Both the position numbers and the translations under genes were made by a program. A stretch of 64,000 bases of DNA from Desulfosporosinus meridiei DSM 13257. Lineage in GTDB: Bacteria; Bacillota; Desulfitobacteriia; Desulfitobacteriales; Desulfitobacteriaceae. The notes under the pieces are model-generated. The model ran no database searches. It worked only from the letters and a program-made list of their open reading frames with translations, and was not told where the DNA came from. The stretch spans positions 4,112,501-4,176,500 of the forward strand of contig NC_018515.1 of assembly GCF_000231385.2 (NCBI RefSeq), read 5' to 3'. The first letter of the stretch is position 1; each line of letters starts with the position of its first letter. Shown piece by piece: positions 55,901 through 64,000 of this stretch.

Positions 55901-56800
55901 TCAGTCTTCAACTAAGTTTTCTTCAAAAACCTGCTTCCGATCAAAGTTTTCTAAGCGTAAATAAAACTCAGCAACATCTAAAAGGGCCTGCATAGGAGTC
56001 ACACCGATTAACTCACTGCCAATTACATTAACGCCGTATCGGGCGGCCTCGGATTTTACCGTCTCGAAAACTCGGTACAAAGGTGTGCCGGTGTAATTAA
56101 CCATGTTAATCGAAACCTGCGCCACATCCCTATCCTCTAACATCACTCCCATGGCTCGAACATATTTGAACCCGCCTTTAACCTCTCGGATAGAATCAGC
56201 AATTTTTTTAGCTATACTGAGATCATTAGTACCCAGATTAATATTATAGGCCACTAAAAACTGTCGTGCCCCAACGACCGTAGCTCCGGCGGTAGGATGC
56301 ATCTTCGGCTGCCCATAATCAGGATGGCGTTCCGGTTGGCTGATCGCTTCTTTTAACCCTTCGTACTCTCCTTTTCTCACATCAGGGAGCCTCCTTCTGC
56401 CGGGAACTCGGGCAGCCTCTTCGTATAAGTAGACAGGAATATCCAGCTTACTCGCAATTTCTGAACCCAGCTCATTAGCTAATTGTATGCATTCCTCCAT
56501 GCTGACCTCTTTGACCGGTATGAAGGGAATTACATCCGTCGCCCCAATCCGGGGATGCCCTCCTTGTTGTTGTTCCATATCAATTAATTCGCAAGCCTTG
56601 GCACAAGCATTGAAGGCTGCCAGCTTAACACTTTGGGGCTCTCCCACAAAGGTTACAACTGTACGATTATGACTGGCATCAGGCTTAACATCCAGCAGCT
56701 TTACCCCCTTGACCTGCTTGACCTCGGATACAATAGCCTCAATCACCTCTGGACGACGACCTTCACTAAAATTCGGCACACATTCAACGAGTTTTCCCAT
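55901..56800 (-). CDS. ftcD: Glutamate formimidoyltransferase
   Basis: Transfers the formimino group of formiminoglutamate (or formiminoglycine) to THF; 299 residues. VECVPNFSEGRRPEVIEAI, DASHNRTVVTFVG, the catalytic-region HPRIGATDVIPFIPV, VGARQFLVAYNINL and VSINMVNYTGTPLYRVFE are conserved. Without hut or purine-fermentation genes nearby, the donor is unknown. AGAGGGG precedes the ATG. Confidence 0.95.
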   Translation of the reverse strand: MGKLVECVPNFSEGRRPEVIEAIVSEVKQVKGVKLLDVKPDASHNRTVVTFVGEPQSVKLAAFNACAKACELIDMEQQQGGHPRIGATDVIPFIPVKEVSMEECIQLANELGSEIASKLDIPVYLYEEAARVPGRRRLPDVRKGEYEGLKEAISQPERHPDYGQPKMHPTAGATVVGARQFLVAYNINLGTNDLSIAKKIADSIREVKGGFKYVRAMGVMLEDRDVAQVSINMVNYTGTPLYRVFETVKSEAARYGVNVIGSELIGVTPMQALLDVAEFYLRLENFDRKQVFEENLVED

Positions 56801-56818
56801 TAATTTTTTGACCCCTCT

Positions 56819-56911
56819 CTAATTCGGTAATTTCCTCATTATATAATAGAAAAGCTTCAGCAAGGCAACTCCAATTAAGACAAGTATAACTCCAATAATT
56901 TTACGTTTCAA
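56819..56911 (-). CDS. Possible small single-TM peptide upstream of ftcD
   Basis: A 30-codon frame from a TTG reads LKRKIIGVILVLIGVALLKL FYYIMRKLPN: basic start, one strong TM helix, basic end. It ends 18 bp before ftcD. It has no clear ribosome site, so its reality is uncertain. Confidence 0.3.
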   Translation of the reverse strand: MKRKIIGVILVLIGVALLKLFYYIMRKLPN

Positions 56912-57013
56912 ATTCTATGGTTCATTGAGAACAACAATTTCATGATTATTGTAATAACCGGTCTGGGCACTTTCGAAAAAATAGGGTTCAATTGTCCAAT
57001 TCAACGGTTAAAT

Positions 57014-57061
57014 GACAAAAACCTTCTTTACAAGCTTAGTGCTTAAAAGAAGGTTTTTGTC
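57014..57061 (-). terminator. Strong terminator of the nif operon
   Basis: GACAAAAACCTTCTTT / AAAGAAGGTTTTTGTC, a perfect 16-bp stem with a 16-nt loop, 16 bp after the nifV stop. The T-rich arm serves as the uridine tract. Confidence 0.85.
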
Positions 57062-57076
57062 GCATCTTTTGTTCTA

Positions 57077-58192
57077 TCATGAGCTCAACACAATTCCTAG
57101 GATTTCCTCTTCCTCCAGAGGTCTATCTAACTGATCTATTTTATCAAGGGTCTTATTTAGCAGTTGATTCACAGTCTCTTGATCATGGGCCATTCCCCTG
57201 GATTTCAGGAGCCATACCACATTCTTAAACTTGGTCTGTTTACCAAAGGAGGTAGAATGCTTTCTGCCTACACTTTCCGGTGGAAAGGTTTGATAATTAG
57301 CAAAGTCCTTCTGGATTCCGTCAATATGAATCGATGAAGTATGGGTGAAGACGTCCGCCCCAATAATAGGTTTGGCCCGTGGAACTACACGGCCGGCGGC
57401 GGAACTAACCATTAAAGCAATTGCATTTAACCGTTTAAGATCCAGCTTCACCTCTTGCTTGAGACTGTATTTCAGGGCAACCGCCACCTCCTCCAGGGCT
57501 GAATTTCCCGCCCTCTCCCCTAAACCTCCTACTGTGACACTGACTGCTTTAAAACCTGCCTGGACTGCGGCCAGAGAATTAGCCGTGGCCATCCCTAAGT
57601 CGTTATGAGCGTGGAATTCCAAAGGAATCTTTGAGGATCTGGCTAAATCTTGAAGGTTGAAGAAAACATTCAAGGGTTCCATGACCCCCAAGGTATCTGC
57701 AAATCGAATTCGATCAACTCCTAACTTCTCAGCCTCAACAATAATTTCTTGCAAAAAATCTAAATCTGCTCGACTGGCATCTTCCAGTCCCAGCACAATA
57801 TAACCGACTTCTTTTTTAGCCTCACTTACACATTGACCCATTTGCTCAAGAAGCCAACCTCTGTCCTTTCTTAACTTATGCTTAATTTGCTGTTCTGAGG
57901 TGGGAAGGGAAATCGCAACTCCCTCAACTCCCGTTCGATAACTGGCCAGGAGATCGGCTTGAACAACTCGATTCCAAGTAATTAAACGCACCGGCAAGTT
58001 CAAAGCCACCAGTTGAGAAATTTTCTTAGCTTCCACGCTGCCCATGGCTGGGACTCCAACTTCCAACTCATCGATACCGGCATCTGCCAAAGCCCGGGCA
58101 ATCATTTCTTTTTCCGGCCCATTAAATGAAACTCCCGGAGCTTGCTCACCATCTCTTAAGGTTGTATCACATAATAACACCCGCTGCTCCAT
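57077..58192 (-). CDS. nifV: Homocitrate synthase NifV
   Basis: Condenses acetyl-CoA with 2-oxoglutarate to homocitrate, the organic ligand of FeMo-co; 371 residues. It starts VLLCDTTLRDGEQAPGVSF, with RIRFADTLGVMEP, EFHAHNDLGMATANSLAAVQ AG and GLGERAGNSALEEVA, as in DRE-TIM metallolyases. AAGGAG precedes the ATG at 58192. Its place at the end of the nif operon favours NifV over lysine or leucine synthases. Confidence 0.94.
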   Translation of the reverse strand: MEQRVLLCDTTLRDGEQAPGVSFNGPEKEMIARALADAGIDELEVGVPAMGSVEAKKISQLVALNLPVRLITWNRVVQADLLASYRTGVEGVAISLPTSEQQIKHKLRKDRGWLLEQMGQCVSEAKKEVGYIVLGLEDASRADLDFLQEIIVEAEKLGVDRIRFADTLGVMEPLNVFFNLQDLARSSKIPLEFHAHNDLGMATANSLAAVQAGFKAVSVTVGGLGERAGNSALEEVAVALKYSLKQEVKLDLKRLNAIALMVSSAAGRVVPRAKPIIGADVFTHTSSIHIDGIQKDFANYQTFPPESVGRKHSTSFGKQTKFKNVVWLLKSRGMAHDQETVNQLLNKTLDKIDQLDRPLEEEEILGIVLSS

Positions 58193-58215
58193 CTTAAATA
58201 ACTCCTTTTTAGTTT

Positions 58216-59052
58216 TTAGACTAAGCCGATGGCATCTGCACGGCATTGTTGACAATGCATCATTTGCGGGAGAATAGAGGACAGAACGCTGCGATAATTT
58301 TTGATCAATTCAATCGGGGGGGCTGCTTTGTGAGCAAGTTTCCCTTGCGGTATCAAGGGTAGCAAATTATGGATATGGGCTCCTCTCTTTTTAACATCTA
58401 AAGCCAAACTATATAATAAATGCTCATTGATACCCGGCATAACCACCGTATTAACTTTTATAGTCATTCCGGCTTTGGCTGCCAGCTCCAGTCCAAGTAA
58501 TTGATTATGGATCAGCACCCTGGCCCCACTGGGTCCAATCATAGTTTTCCCTTGCCAACGCACATGGCTGTATATCTTTGACCCCACCTGCTCATCCAGA
58601 GTATTAATCGTCACAGTAACATGAGAAACCCCAATATCCACTAATTCAGCTATTTTTTCCGGTAAGAGAAGCCCATTGGAACTCAAACAAAGAATCATAT
58701 CCGGGAAATTCTCTTTCACCTTCCTCAAAGTTTTAAAGGTTTCCTCATTAGCTAAGGGTTCTCCCGGTCCGGCAATTCCTACAACCGTTAATTGCGATCC
58801 AATGGCAGAGGATTTTGCCTTAAGGACTGTTTCAATGGCTTCATCTGAATTAATAACCTTACTGGTTACTCCCGGACGGGACTCATTAGCACAATCAAAT
58901 TTACGCACACAATAATTGCAGGAAATATTGCACTCCGGAGCTACTGCTAAATGTATTCGACCTGTTTTCCCGTGCCCGGAAGGTGAGAAACAAGGATGTC
59001 CTTGATTTAAATTTGGGCCGGCCATGTTTGCATGATTGCATTCTCTATGCAT
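58216..59052 (-). CDS. nifB: FeMo-co biosynthesis radical SAM protein NifB
   Basis: Builds NifB-co, the 8Fe-9S-C core of FeMo-co, on a radical-SAM scaffold; 278 residues. It shows HPCFSPSGHGKTGRIHLAVA, the SAM cluster CNISCNYC with VRKFDCANESRPGV, VVGIAGPGEPLAN and a C-terminal CQQCRADAIGL. It lacks the C-terminal NifX-like domain found in many NifBs, as in short clostridial forms. The ATG at 59052 lies behind GGGAGAGA. Confidence 0.96.
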   Translation of the reverse strand: MHRECNHANMAGPNLNQGHPCFSPSGHGKTGRIHLAVAPECNISCNYCVRKFDCANESRPGVTSKVINSDEAIETVLKAKSSAIGSQLTVVGIAGPGEPLANEETFKTLRKVKENFPDMILCLSSNGLLLPEKIAELVDIGVSHVTVTINTLDEQVGSKIYSHVRWQGKTMIGPSGARVLIHNQLLGLELAAKAGMTIKVNTVVMPGINEHLLYSLALDVKKRGAHIHNLLPLIPQGKLAHKAAPPIELIKNYRSVLSSILPQMMHCQQCRADAIGLV

Positions 59053-59174
59053 ATTAATCTCTCCCATCGTTCATCTATTTTGTAATCCGGTTCCATGCCT
59101 CTCACTTTGATATTTATTTGTTGTCATCATGCACACCTGGCTATCTATCGGCGGCGCTTTGCAGGTCACTTTAA

Positions 59175-59519
59175 TTACGCAGATTTTGGTTTAAAAGTAT
59201 ACGCTTTACGAACGCAGACTCTGCCGCAAGCTTGACAACCGATACATTGATCCTTGTTGACAATCTTAGCAACATAGCGCTCTGTCCCTTCATCATCTTC
59301 AAAGCTTTCTATCCCCAAGCATTCTTGCCCACAAAGCTTTACACATCGCCCACATCCTAAACACACAGCTTTATTAATTCCTTCGACGTATTGTGGTGTC
59401 CAGGGCATTTCCCCAAAAGTTTTGTAGATTACAATGTCACTCAAGCAACGCTCATCCCCTTTAACATAAATCTTTGGCCTTTGCTTCAACTTCCAATAAT
59501 CAATTCCGAGGAATTCCAA
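59175..59519 (-). CDS. nif-associated 4Fe-4S ferredoxin
   Basis: Two-cluster ferredoxin of 114 residues. Cys motifs CLGCGRCVKLCGQEC (with the next Cys in the series) and CIGCQACGRVC bracket EDDEGTERYVAKIVNKDQ. The N-terminal ILGIDY-like FLGIDYWKLKQRPKIY matches FdxB/ferredoxin III types in nif clusters, electron donors for NifB or nitrogenase assembly. TTG start with a weak site. Confidence 0.88.
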   Translation of the reverse strand: MEFLGIDYWKLKQRPKIYVKGDERCLSDIVIYKTFGEMPWTPQYVEGINKAVCLGCGRCVKLCGQECLGIESFEDDEGTERYVAKIVNKDQCIGCQACGRVCVRKAYTFKPKSA

Positions 59520-59575
59520 AAATCACATCATAAACTCGGTAATCTGTTCTGCCTACAGTGCTATACAGATGTCTC

Positions 59576-60052
59576 TCAACTATTAACACTTCCTAATTTC
59601 TTTTGCAGCCAAGGTGGCAGTCTCTTGGATTGCAGTAATTTATTGACCTTGATTAATTCCTCTTCAATAGGAGTTCCTTCCGGCACTTTTAACGGATGAA
59701 TCCCACTTTGAACCAGCCGGGCCGCTGCCGGACCACCAATCTGAGTGCAATACACGATTGAACAGCGGTTAAGCATTTTGATCCGAACGTCAACCTTATC
59801 TTCGGATTCTTCCATATCCTCAGCCTTAAGAGATGTATGGATAACTCCTTGCGGGCCGTCTGTGAATTTATACATTTCAAAGGCTGGGGATGAAGCAAAA
59901 TGCGAGTTAATTGTTTTTCCGTCGCTGCTGGCAAAGGCTATTAACATACCTTGACCCTCCTCGAAAACCATATTGTCTCCTTCTACCTTCTTGATTACTG
60001 GCGTCATACCAGCAATTTGTTCTTCATTTAAATTGCTTTTCGTCCTTGTCAT
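59576..60052 (-). CDS. nifX: NifX-family FeMo-co carrier
   Basis: Small FeMo-co/NifB-co binding carrier, 158 residues. A NifX/NafY domain (LIAFASSDGKTINSHFASSP AFEMYKF, IYCTQIGGPAAARLV-like IVYCTQIGGPAAARLVQSGI HPLKV) covers residues about 36-140, ending PPWLQKKLG. It follows nifN, its usual place. Confidence 0.9.
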   Translation of the reverse strand: MTRTKSNLNEEQIAGMTPVIKKVEGDNMVFEEGQGMLIAFASSDGKTINSHFASSPAFEMYKFTDGPQGVIHTSLKAEDMEESEDKVDVRIKMLNRCSIVYCTQIGGPAAARLVQSGIHPLKVPEGTPIEEELIKVNKLLQSKRLPPWLQKKLGSVNS

Positions 60053-60082
60053 CCTATTTATACCTTTAACCTTAGGCCCTTT

Positions 60083-61390
60083 CTAACTTAATGAATTTAA
60101 AGTATCAAAGAGAAATAACTGTGTTCCCTGATATCCAATCCAGCATTTTTGTGGATAACCGGCCCGGTCAAAGACCGGCAGCCCTGCTCTAAGATGAGGA
60201 ATCTTAAGGACCCCTGCAGCTTGACGACCGTTGGAATTGGCGATTATCAGATTACTCTGCCCAGCCCTTTCCTCAAGGGTTTCCAGATCCCCCACTTCAA
60301 TGGGGATTGGCAGAGCCGGAGTGTTACCCGCTCCCAATGATGCCGCTAAAGCTACAGAAATTTCCGAACCCACCTCCACTAAACAGGAACCCAGACTATA
60401 CAAAAGATCCATCTCTAAAGCTATGGCCACCTTTTGCCCTCCCAAGGCGTCATGATAATCTGCCAAGGTATCCAGCAAGCGGCTTCTTTGCCTGAGAAGC
60501 TTCTCCGGAATTTCCTTACCCGAGATTTCCGCCAGAGTCAGGATGAATTTATCCGTTGCTGTTAAGCCCGTTAAGGATGGGAAATTAACATGAGGAACTC
60601 CAAAGGTGTTCTTCAGAAACTCGCCGGACTTCTCCATACTTAAGCCGAAGGAAAAACAAGCCTTACATTCCGGTAAACGTTGGAACTCTTCCAGCAGCGT
60701 TCCTCCTTGAACCACAGGAGCCGCCTCCAGTTCCGCATGCCCGTCCAGAGAAATCGAAAGATCCGGAACTGTAATCGCCTTATAGCCAAAGCTGCTGACA
60801 ATGTCTTTAAGTTCATCAACATCCCCGGGAGTCAGATGACAACCGGGCAAAAGTACTACTGAAGGGATTTCAGCCCCATCTGCCTTTGGGATACCCTCAA
60901 ACTTACCTGGCCCATAATTGGACTGTCCCGCCAAGGTCATAAGCAAGGCTTCCACCGTTCGCTGATAACCCTCTTGCATCGAACCGATATAGTCAGGTGT
61001 TCCGGCCAAGACCACCGGCAGACTCTGTAGATCCGGTCGTTCCGTTCGCAGACTTGCCAGAGCACTTACCATGTCATCCCCATAGGTTTCAGTGAGCCCG
61101 GAACTCATAACTCCTATGATTTGGGGCCTGTATTTATCAGCAGCCACTGCAATGCCCTTTTTCAGATGCTCCCAGCCTCCAAAGATTACCGACTCTTCCA
61201 AAAGAGCTGTTGAATTAAGGGGAATGGGTTCTTTATAGTGTCTGGAAAGCTGCAAGCGAATAAAGGAAGAGCACCCTTGAGAACCATGAAGTAGCGCAAG
61301 TAGACCGTTGACGCCCAGGTAAGCCAGAGTGGCACCTAAAGCAGGACTGTTTTTTTGTGGGTTTCCATTATAATGTCTGAGCTTTGTCAT
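60083..61390 (-). CDS. nifN: Nitrogenase cofactor scaffold subunit NifN
   Basis: Partner of NifE on which NifB-co matures to FeMo-co; 435 residues, related to NifK. It shows ATLAYLGVNGLLALLHGSQGCSSFIRLQLSRHYKEPI, IFGGWEHLKKGI, VMSSGLTETYGDD and PVVLAGTPDY. The ATG at 61390 lies inside the end of nifE (23-bp overlap), behind AGAGAGGG, so translation is coupled. Confidence 0.94.
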   Translation of the reverse strand: MTKLRHYNGNPQKNSPALGATLAYLGVNGLLALLHGSQGCSSFIRLQLSRHYKEPIPLNSTALLEESVIFGGWEHLKKGIAVAADKYRPQIIGVMSSGLTETYGDDMVSALASLRTERPDLQSLPVVLAGTPDYIGSMQEGYQRTVEALLMTLAGQSNYGPGKFEGIPKADGAEIPSVVLLPGCHLTPGDVDELKDIVSSFGYKAITVPDLSISLDGHAELEAAPVVQGGTLLEEFQRLPECKACFSFGLSMEKSGEFLKNTFGVPHVNFPSLTGLTATDKFILTLAEISGKEIPEKLLRQRSRLLDTLADYHDALGGQKVAIALEMDLLYSLGSCLVEVGSEISVALAASLGAGNTPALPIPIEVGDLETLEERAGQSNLIIANSNGRQAAGVLKIPHLRAGLPVFDRAGYPQKCWIGYQGTQLFLFDTLNSLS

Positions 61391-62753
61391 CTTGCAGTTC
61401 ACCCTCTCTTGGCGGAAAATCCCCTTTTAAGTGGCCCCAAACCGGACTGAGCACGGTGCGTGTTAATGCTTCCGCAAAGGTAATCATCCCCTGATATCCG
61501 GCATAAGGAAGCTTTCTGCCGTGGTTAATATCCAGAAAAGGAGTTCTTGTCTTATGGGCCAAATACTTGGTCTTCCCTCCGGCAACGATGAGATCCGGCT
61601 TCTTCTCAGCAATGATTTTGAGAAAGCCCGCCGAACTTGTGTCTTCGATAATCTGAGCCGTGGGATCCATTAATTCTTTCATCCTTTGAAAATCTTCCGG
61701 GGTTGAGTTTTGAGTCCCCCCTGCCAAAATATTAATTCCTAATTCGGCTAAGGTAGACACCATGGACCAAGTCTTAACTCCTCCTGTAAATAAAATTGCC
61801 CGTTTATTCTCAAGCAGCTTTTTGTATCCGGCAATAACGCCCCGGGTTTCCTCCTCCTTCTTTTGCACATAGACTAAGGTTCTTTCTAATAAATCCCGAT
61901 CATTGAGGGCCTTGGCAATATTGATCAGAGTTTGGGAGGTATCGTGAATCCCGTAAAACGACCCTTCTATAAAAGGAATACCGTAACGAATTTCCATCTT
62001 CCGCACTAAGTTGGTCAAACTTTTGGAACAGATTAAAACATTAAGACTTGCCCTATGGGCAGACCGGATATCATCAAATTTAGCATCCCCGGTAATCGCT
62101 GTTTGCAGCTTAATTCCTAAATTCTTTAAGTCAGGCAACACCCCCCAGAGATCTCCGGCGATGTTATACTCACCAATCAGGTTAATGGAGAGGGGGATTT
62201 TCTCTTCCGACCTTTCCGCTGTACCGATAACCCGCTCAAATAAAACCTCTCCTGCAATGCGATTGCCAATATTCTTGTCTCCCAAAAAACCCGGACAATT
62301 CACCGAAATCACCGGTATGGTCAGTTCAGCTTCCACATCCCGGCATACCTTGTCGACATCATCCCCAATTAAGGAGGAGACACACGTTGCGTAAACAAAG
62401 ATGGCCTTAGGATGATGCTTAGCTGCCACTTCCAGGATTGACTCTCTAAGCTTGTTCTCACCTCCGTAGATTACATCCTTTTCCATAATATCTGTGGTCA
62501 ATCCCCGTCTGAACAGTTGGGAACCGGAGGAGCGGGCTCCTCGGTTATCCCAAGAGTTTCCGGCACAAGCAATCGGTCCATGAACTAGATGAGCTACATC
62601 CGTGATGGGCATGAGCACAACTCGCGCCCCGTCATAAGCGCAGCTTCTCTCTGCACCTTCGCCAGGTAGGGCCTTCATGCATAGCTTCGGGGAGCCGGCA
62701 TCTGACATGCATTGCTTATCTTTGAGATCCAATTTTGTAAGATTGGTAAACAT
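61368..62753 (-). CDS. nifE: Nitrogenase cofactor scaffold subunit NifE
   Basis: Scaffold subunit related to NifD, 461 residues. Cluster Cys are seen in ERSCAYDGARVVLMPITDVA, HLVHGPIACAGNSWDNRG and YATCVSSLIGDD; also VISVNCPGFLGDKNIGNRIA, IEGSFYGI and LFTGGVKTWSM. AAGGAGGGG precedes the ATG at 62753. The nifK-nifE gap contains a hairpin. Confidence 0.96.
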   Translation of the reverse strand: MFTNLTKLDLKDKQCMSDAGSPKLCMKALPGEGAERSCAYDGARVVLMPITDVAHLVHGPIACAGNSWDNRGARSSGSQLFRRGLTTDIMEKDVIYGGENKLRESILEVAAKHHPKAIFVYATCVSSLIGDDVDKVCRDVEAELTIPVISVNCPGFLGDKNIGNRIAGEVLFERVIGTAERSEEKIPLSINLIGEYNIAGDLWGVLPDLKNLGIKLQTAITGDAKFDDIRSAHRASLNVLICSKSLTNLVRKMEIRYGIPFIEGSFYGIHDTSQTLINIAKALNDRDLLERTLVYVQKKEEETRGVIAGYKKLLENKRAILFTGGVKTWSMVSTLAELGINILAGGTQNSTPEDFQRMKELMDPTAQIIEDTSSAGFLKIIAEKKPDLIVAGGKTKYLAHKTRTPFLDINHGRKLPYAGYQGMITFAEALTRTVLSPVWGHLKGDFPPREGELQDDKAQTL

Positions 62754-62773
62754 GAAGCACCCCTCCTTCAGTT

Positions 62774-62828
62774 GGGGACATTCCTCTGAGCCACTTATCA
62801 TTACTTCTCTTTGAAGAGGTGTGTCCCC
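62774..62828. repeat. Hairpin between nifK and nifE
   Basis: GGGGACA..CCTCT pairs with AGAGG..TGTCCCC around a central CTCTTCAAAGAGAAG-type mini-stem on the minus strand. It spans nearly the whole gap and may stabilise the nifHDK mRNA or reduce nifE read-through. Confidence 0.5.
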
Positions 62829-62835
62829 TGACCTC

Positions 62836-64000
62836 TTATCGCATTAATTCAAAGTAAGTGTCTGTTGAAGCCCTGTCTTTTTCCTCCAAAAAGGTATTGG
62901 CGATCATAGTTATCATATTAATGACTCCGGAATACCCTACGATGGGATAACGATGGAGATTCACTCGATCCGTAATCGGGAAGCCAATTCTGACCAGGGG
63001 GATATTCGCATCACGAGCAGCATATTTGCCGTGGGCATCACCGATTAACATGTCAACAGGTTCGGTGACCAGCAGGGAGCGAAGATGCCAGAGGTCTTTG
63101 CCGGCGTAAAGGGTGGCTTCTTTACCGTAAGGGCTCGAGGCCAGTAGTTTTTCCATGGCCTTTTTAAATAAAGGAGTAGAATTTGTACAAACGATGTGAA
63201 CCGGCATTCCTCCCATTTCCAGCAGGAAGCTGACAAGTCCGATCAGGATATCAGGATCACCAAATAAGGCAAACCTTTTACCATGAATATATTGATGAGC
63301 GTCCGTCATGGCATCAATTGCCCGGCCCCGTTCATTGGTAATTTCATCAGGCACCTCTTTGCCGGTAAATTTAGCCACGGTTTCGATGAATTTGTCTGTT
63401 CCGGCAATTCCCATGGGCATCGCCAGGGTTTCCACTGGCACTCCCAGACCGGCCAGGAATTTACTCGTTGTTGGGATAGTATAAGTCTGTAGGAATAAGA
63501 AGCCTGCAGCATTTAGAGCCTCGTTCATTTCTTTAATTGGTGTCCCCCCGGGGTACAATTCATAGGTGCCTAAATTAGGAGTATCCACCACATCACTGGA
63601 ATCCGGTAAAAGAGTATAAGGTGCATTCATGGTCTTCAGTATCCGTTTGTATTCGCGGAGATTGGCGGGATAAGTGTCAAAACCGGGGACAACATAGAGC
63701 CTGTCATTAATGGTTTCATCCTGTCTGGGCTTAGCCAGACATTCAATCAAACCCTTGAGCATTGTGTCATAGCCGGTTATATGGGATCCCTTAAAGCTGG
63801 GAGTATTAGCTAACGCCACCGGCAGCTCTTGAGGAATCGCTCCTTGATCCTTAGCGTTACCCAGATAAGACTTGATATCGTCTCCAATAACTTCTGCCAT
63901 ACAACTGGTGAAGACGGCGATGACGTTAGGTTTATAAACCGTATAAGCATTCTTTAAACCTTCGATCATGTTTCCCTGTCCGCCGAAGACCGCAGAATCC
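62836..64000 (-). CDS. nifK: Nitrogenase MoFe protein beta chain NifK (5' end beyond window)
   Basis: Partial gene: the frame is open to the right edge, reading DSAVFGGQGNMIEGL before the internal Met at 63969. The window holds about 388 C-terminal residues. Landmarks are AVFTSCMAEVIGDD, ALANTPSFKGSHITGYDTM, MPMGIAGTDKF, IHGKRFALFGDPDILIGLVSFLLEMGG and LVRIGFPITDRVNLHRYPIVGY. With NifD it forms the MoFe protein with P-clusters. nifH and nifD should lie further right. Confidence 0.96.
   Translation of the reverse strand, partial: DSAVFGGQGNMIEGLKNAYTVYKPNVIAVFTSCMAEVIGDDIKSYLGNAKDQGAIPQELPVALANTPSFKGSHITGYDTMLKGLIECLAKPRQDETINDRLYVVPGFDTYPANLREYKRILKTMNAPYTLLPDSSDVVDTPNLGTYELYPGGTPIKEMNEALNAAGFLFLQTYTIPTTSKFLAGLGVPVETLAMPMGIAGTDKFIETVAKFTGKEVPDEITNERGRAIDAMTDAHQYIHGKRFALFGDPDILIGLVSFLLEMGGMPVHIVCTNSTPLFKKAMEKLLASSPYGKEATLYAGKDLWHLRSLLVTEPVDMLIGDAHGKYAARDANIPLVRIGFPITDRVNLHRYPIVGYSGVINMITMIANTFLEEKDRASTDTYFELMR

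Noticed and set aside
1-64000. Prophage, insertion sequence or complete integrative element
   Set aside because: No transposase, integrase, phage structural gene or attachment-site pair was found; only small repeats and relics.

Overview
The window reads as the chromosome of an anaerobic, spore-forming, nitrogen-fixing Firmicute, most likely a Desulfosporosinus/Desulfitobacterium-like member of the Peptococcaceae. This is an inference from gene content, gene order and protein style. Pointers are the sporulation genes yqfC/yqfD and a GerMN lipoprotein, a CIRCE-controlled hrcA-grpE-dnaK-dnaJ operon, a glycyl T-box, a Bacillus-like core order, an [FeFe]-hydrogenase-like protein and a clostridial nif cluster. 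Almost every gene lies on the minus strand.

Layout. 67-234: two tRNAs. 453-3483: dnaG-rpoD, the distal end of the classical macromolecular-synthesis region. 3.8-22.1 kb: an accessory block between dnaG and ppdK. It holds a GerMN lipoprotein, dgt, a chemoreceptor, a two-component system with a glycine-rich sensor, a CcdC-like membrane protein, a five-gene operon (response regulator, histidine kinase, unknown exported protein, ABC ATPase, ABC permease), an [FeFe]-hydrogenase-like protein, a DUF2200 gene, a SigV/RsiV-type ECF sigma and anti-sigma pair, a Rnk/GreA-like protein and an SDR. This block also holds decayed DNA: a truncated DUF2798 gene, a collapsed DinJ/YafQ toxin-antitoxin locus and two relics resembling the 3' end of ppdK. 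22.7-40.0 kb: core genes ppdK, ppsR, ccpN, glyS, glyQ (T-box), a NUDIX gene, a DUF4342 gene, recO, deoC, era, cdd, dgkA, ybeY, pgpH, yqfD and yqfC; phoH is missing from its usual place. 40.3-53.7 kb: yqeY, rpsU, HIT protein, mtaB, rsmE, prmA, dnaJ, dnaK, grpE, hrcA (CIRCE), hemW and lepA. 54.1-56.8 kb: an AraC/GyrI-like regulator and the fchA-ftcD formimino-folate pair. 57.1-64.0 kb: nifV, nifB, ferredoxin, nifX, nifN, nifE and the 3' part of nifK, which runs off the right edge.

How the genes work together. The core supplies replication priming, the housekeeping sigma factor, protein folding, rRNA/tRNA modification and carbon control (CcpN, PpsR and PpdK around pyruvate/PEP). The nif genes make homocitrate and build FeMo-co on the NifEN scaffold for nitrogenase. 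The two-component/ABC operon resembles cell-envelope or peptide-stress systems, and SigV/RsiV is a lysozyme-type envelope-stress pair.

The most unusual material is noncoding: (i) a modular intergenic repeat family whose copies abut or supply the stop codons of deoC, cdd and rsmE, expanded to about 550 bp with a tandem hairpin array between rsmE and mtaB; (ii) two roughly 180-bp cruciform elements sharing a loop core, one between the glycine T-box and glyQ and one between hrcA and grpE; (iii) a 20-bp repeat that is translated as part of an atypical N-terminal extension of MtaB.
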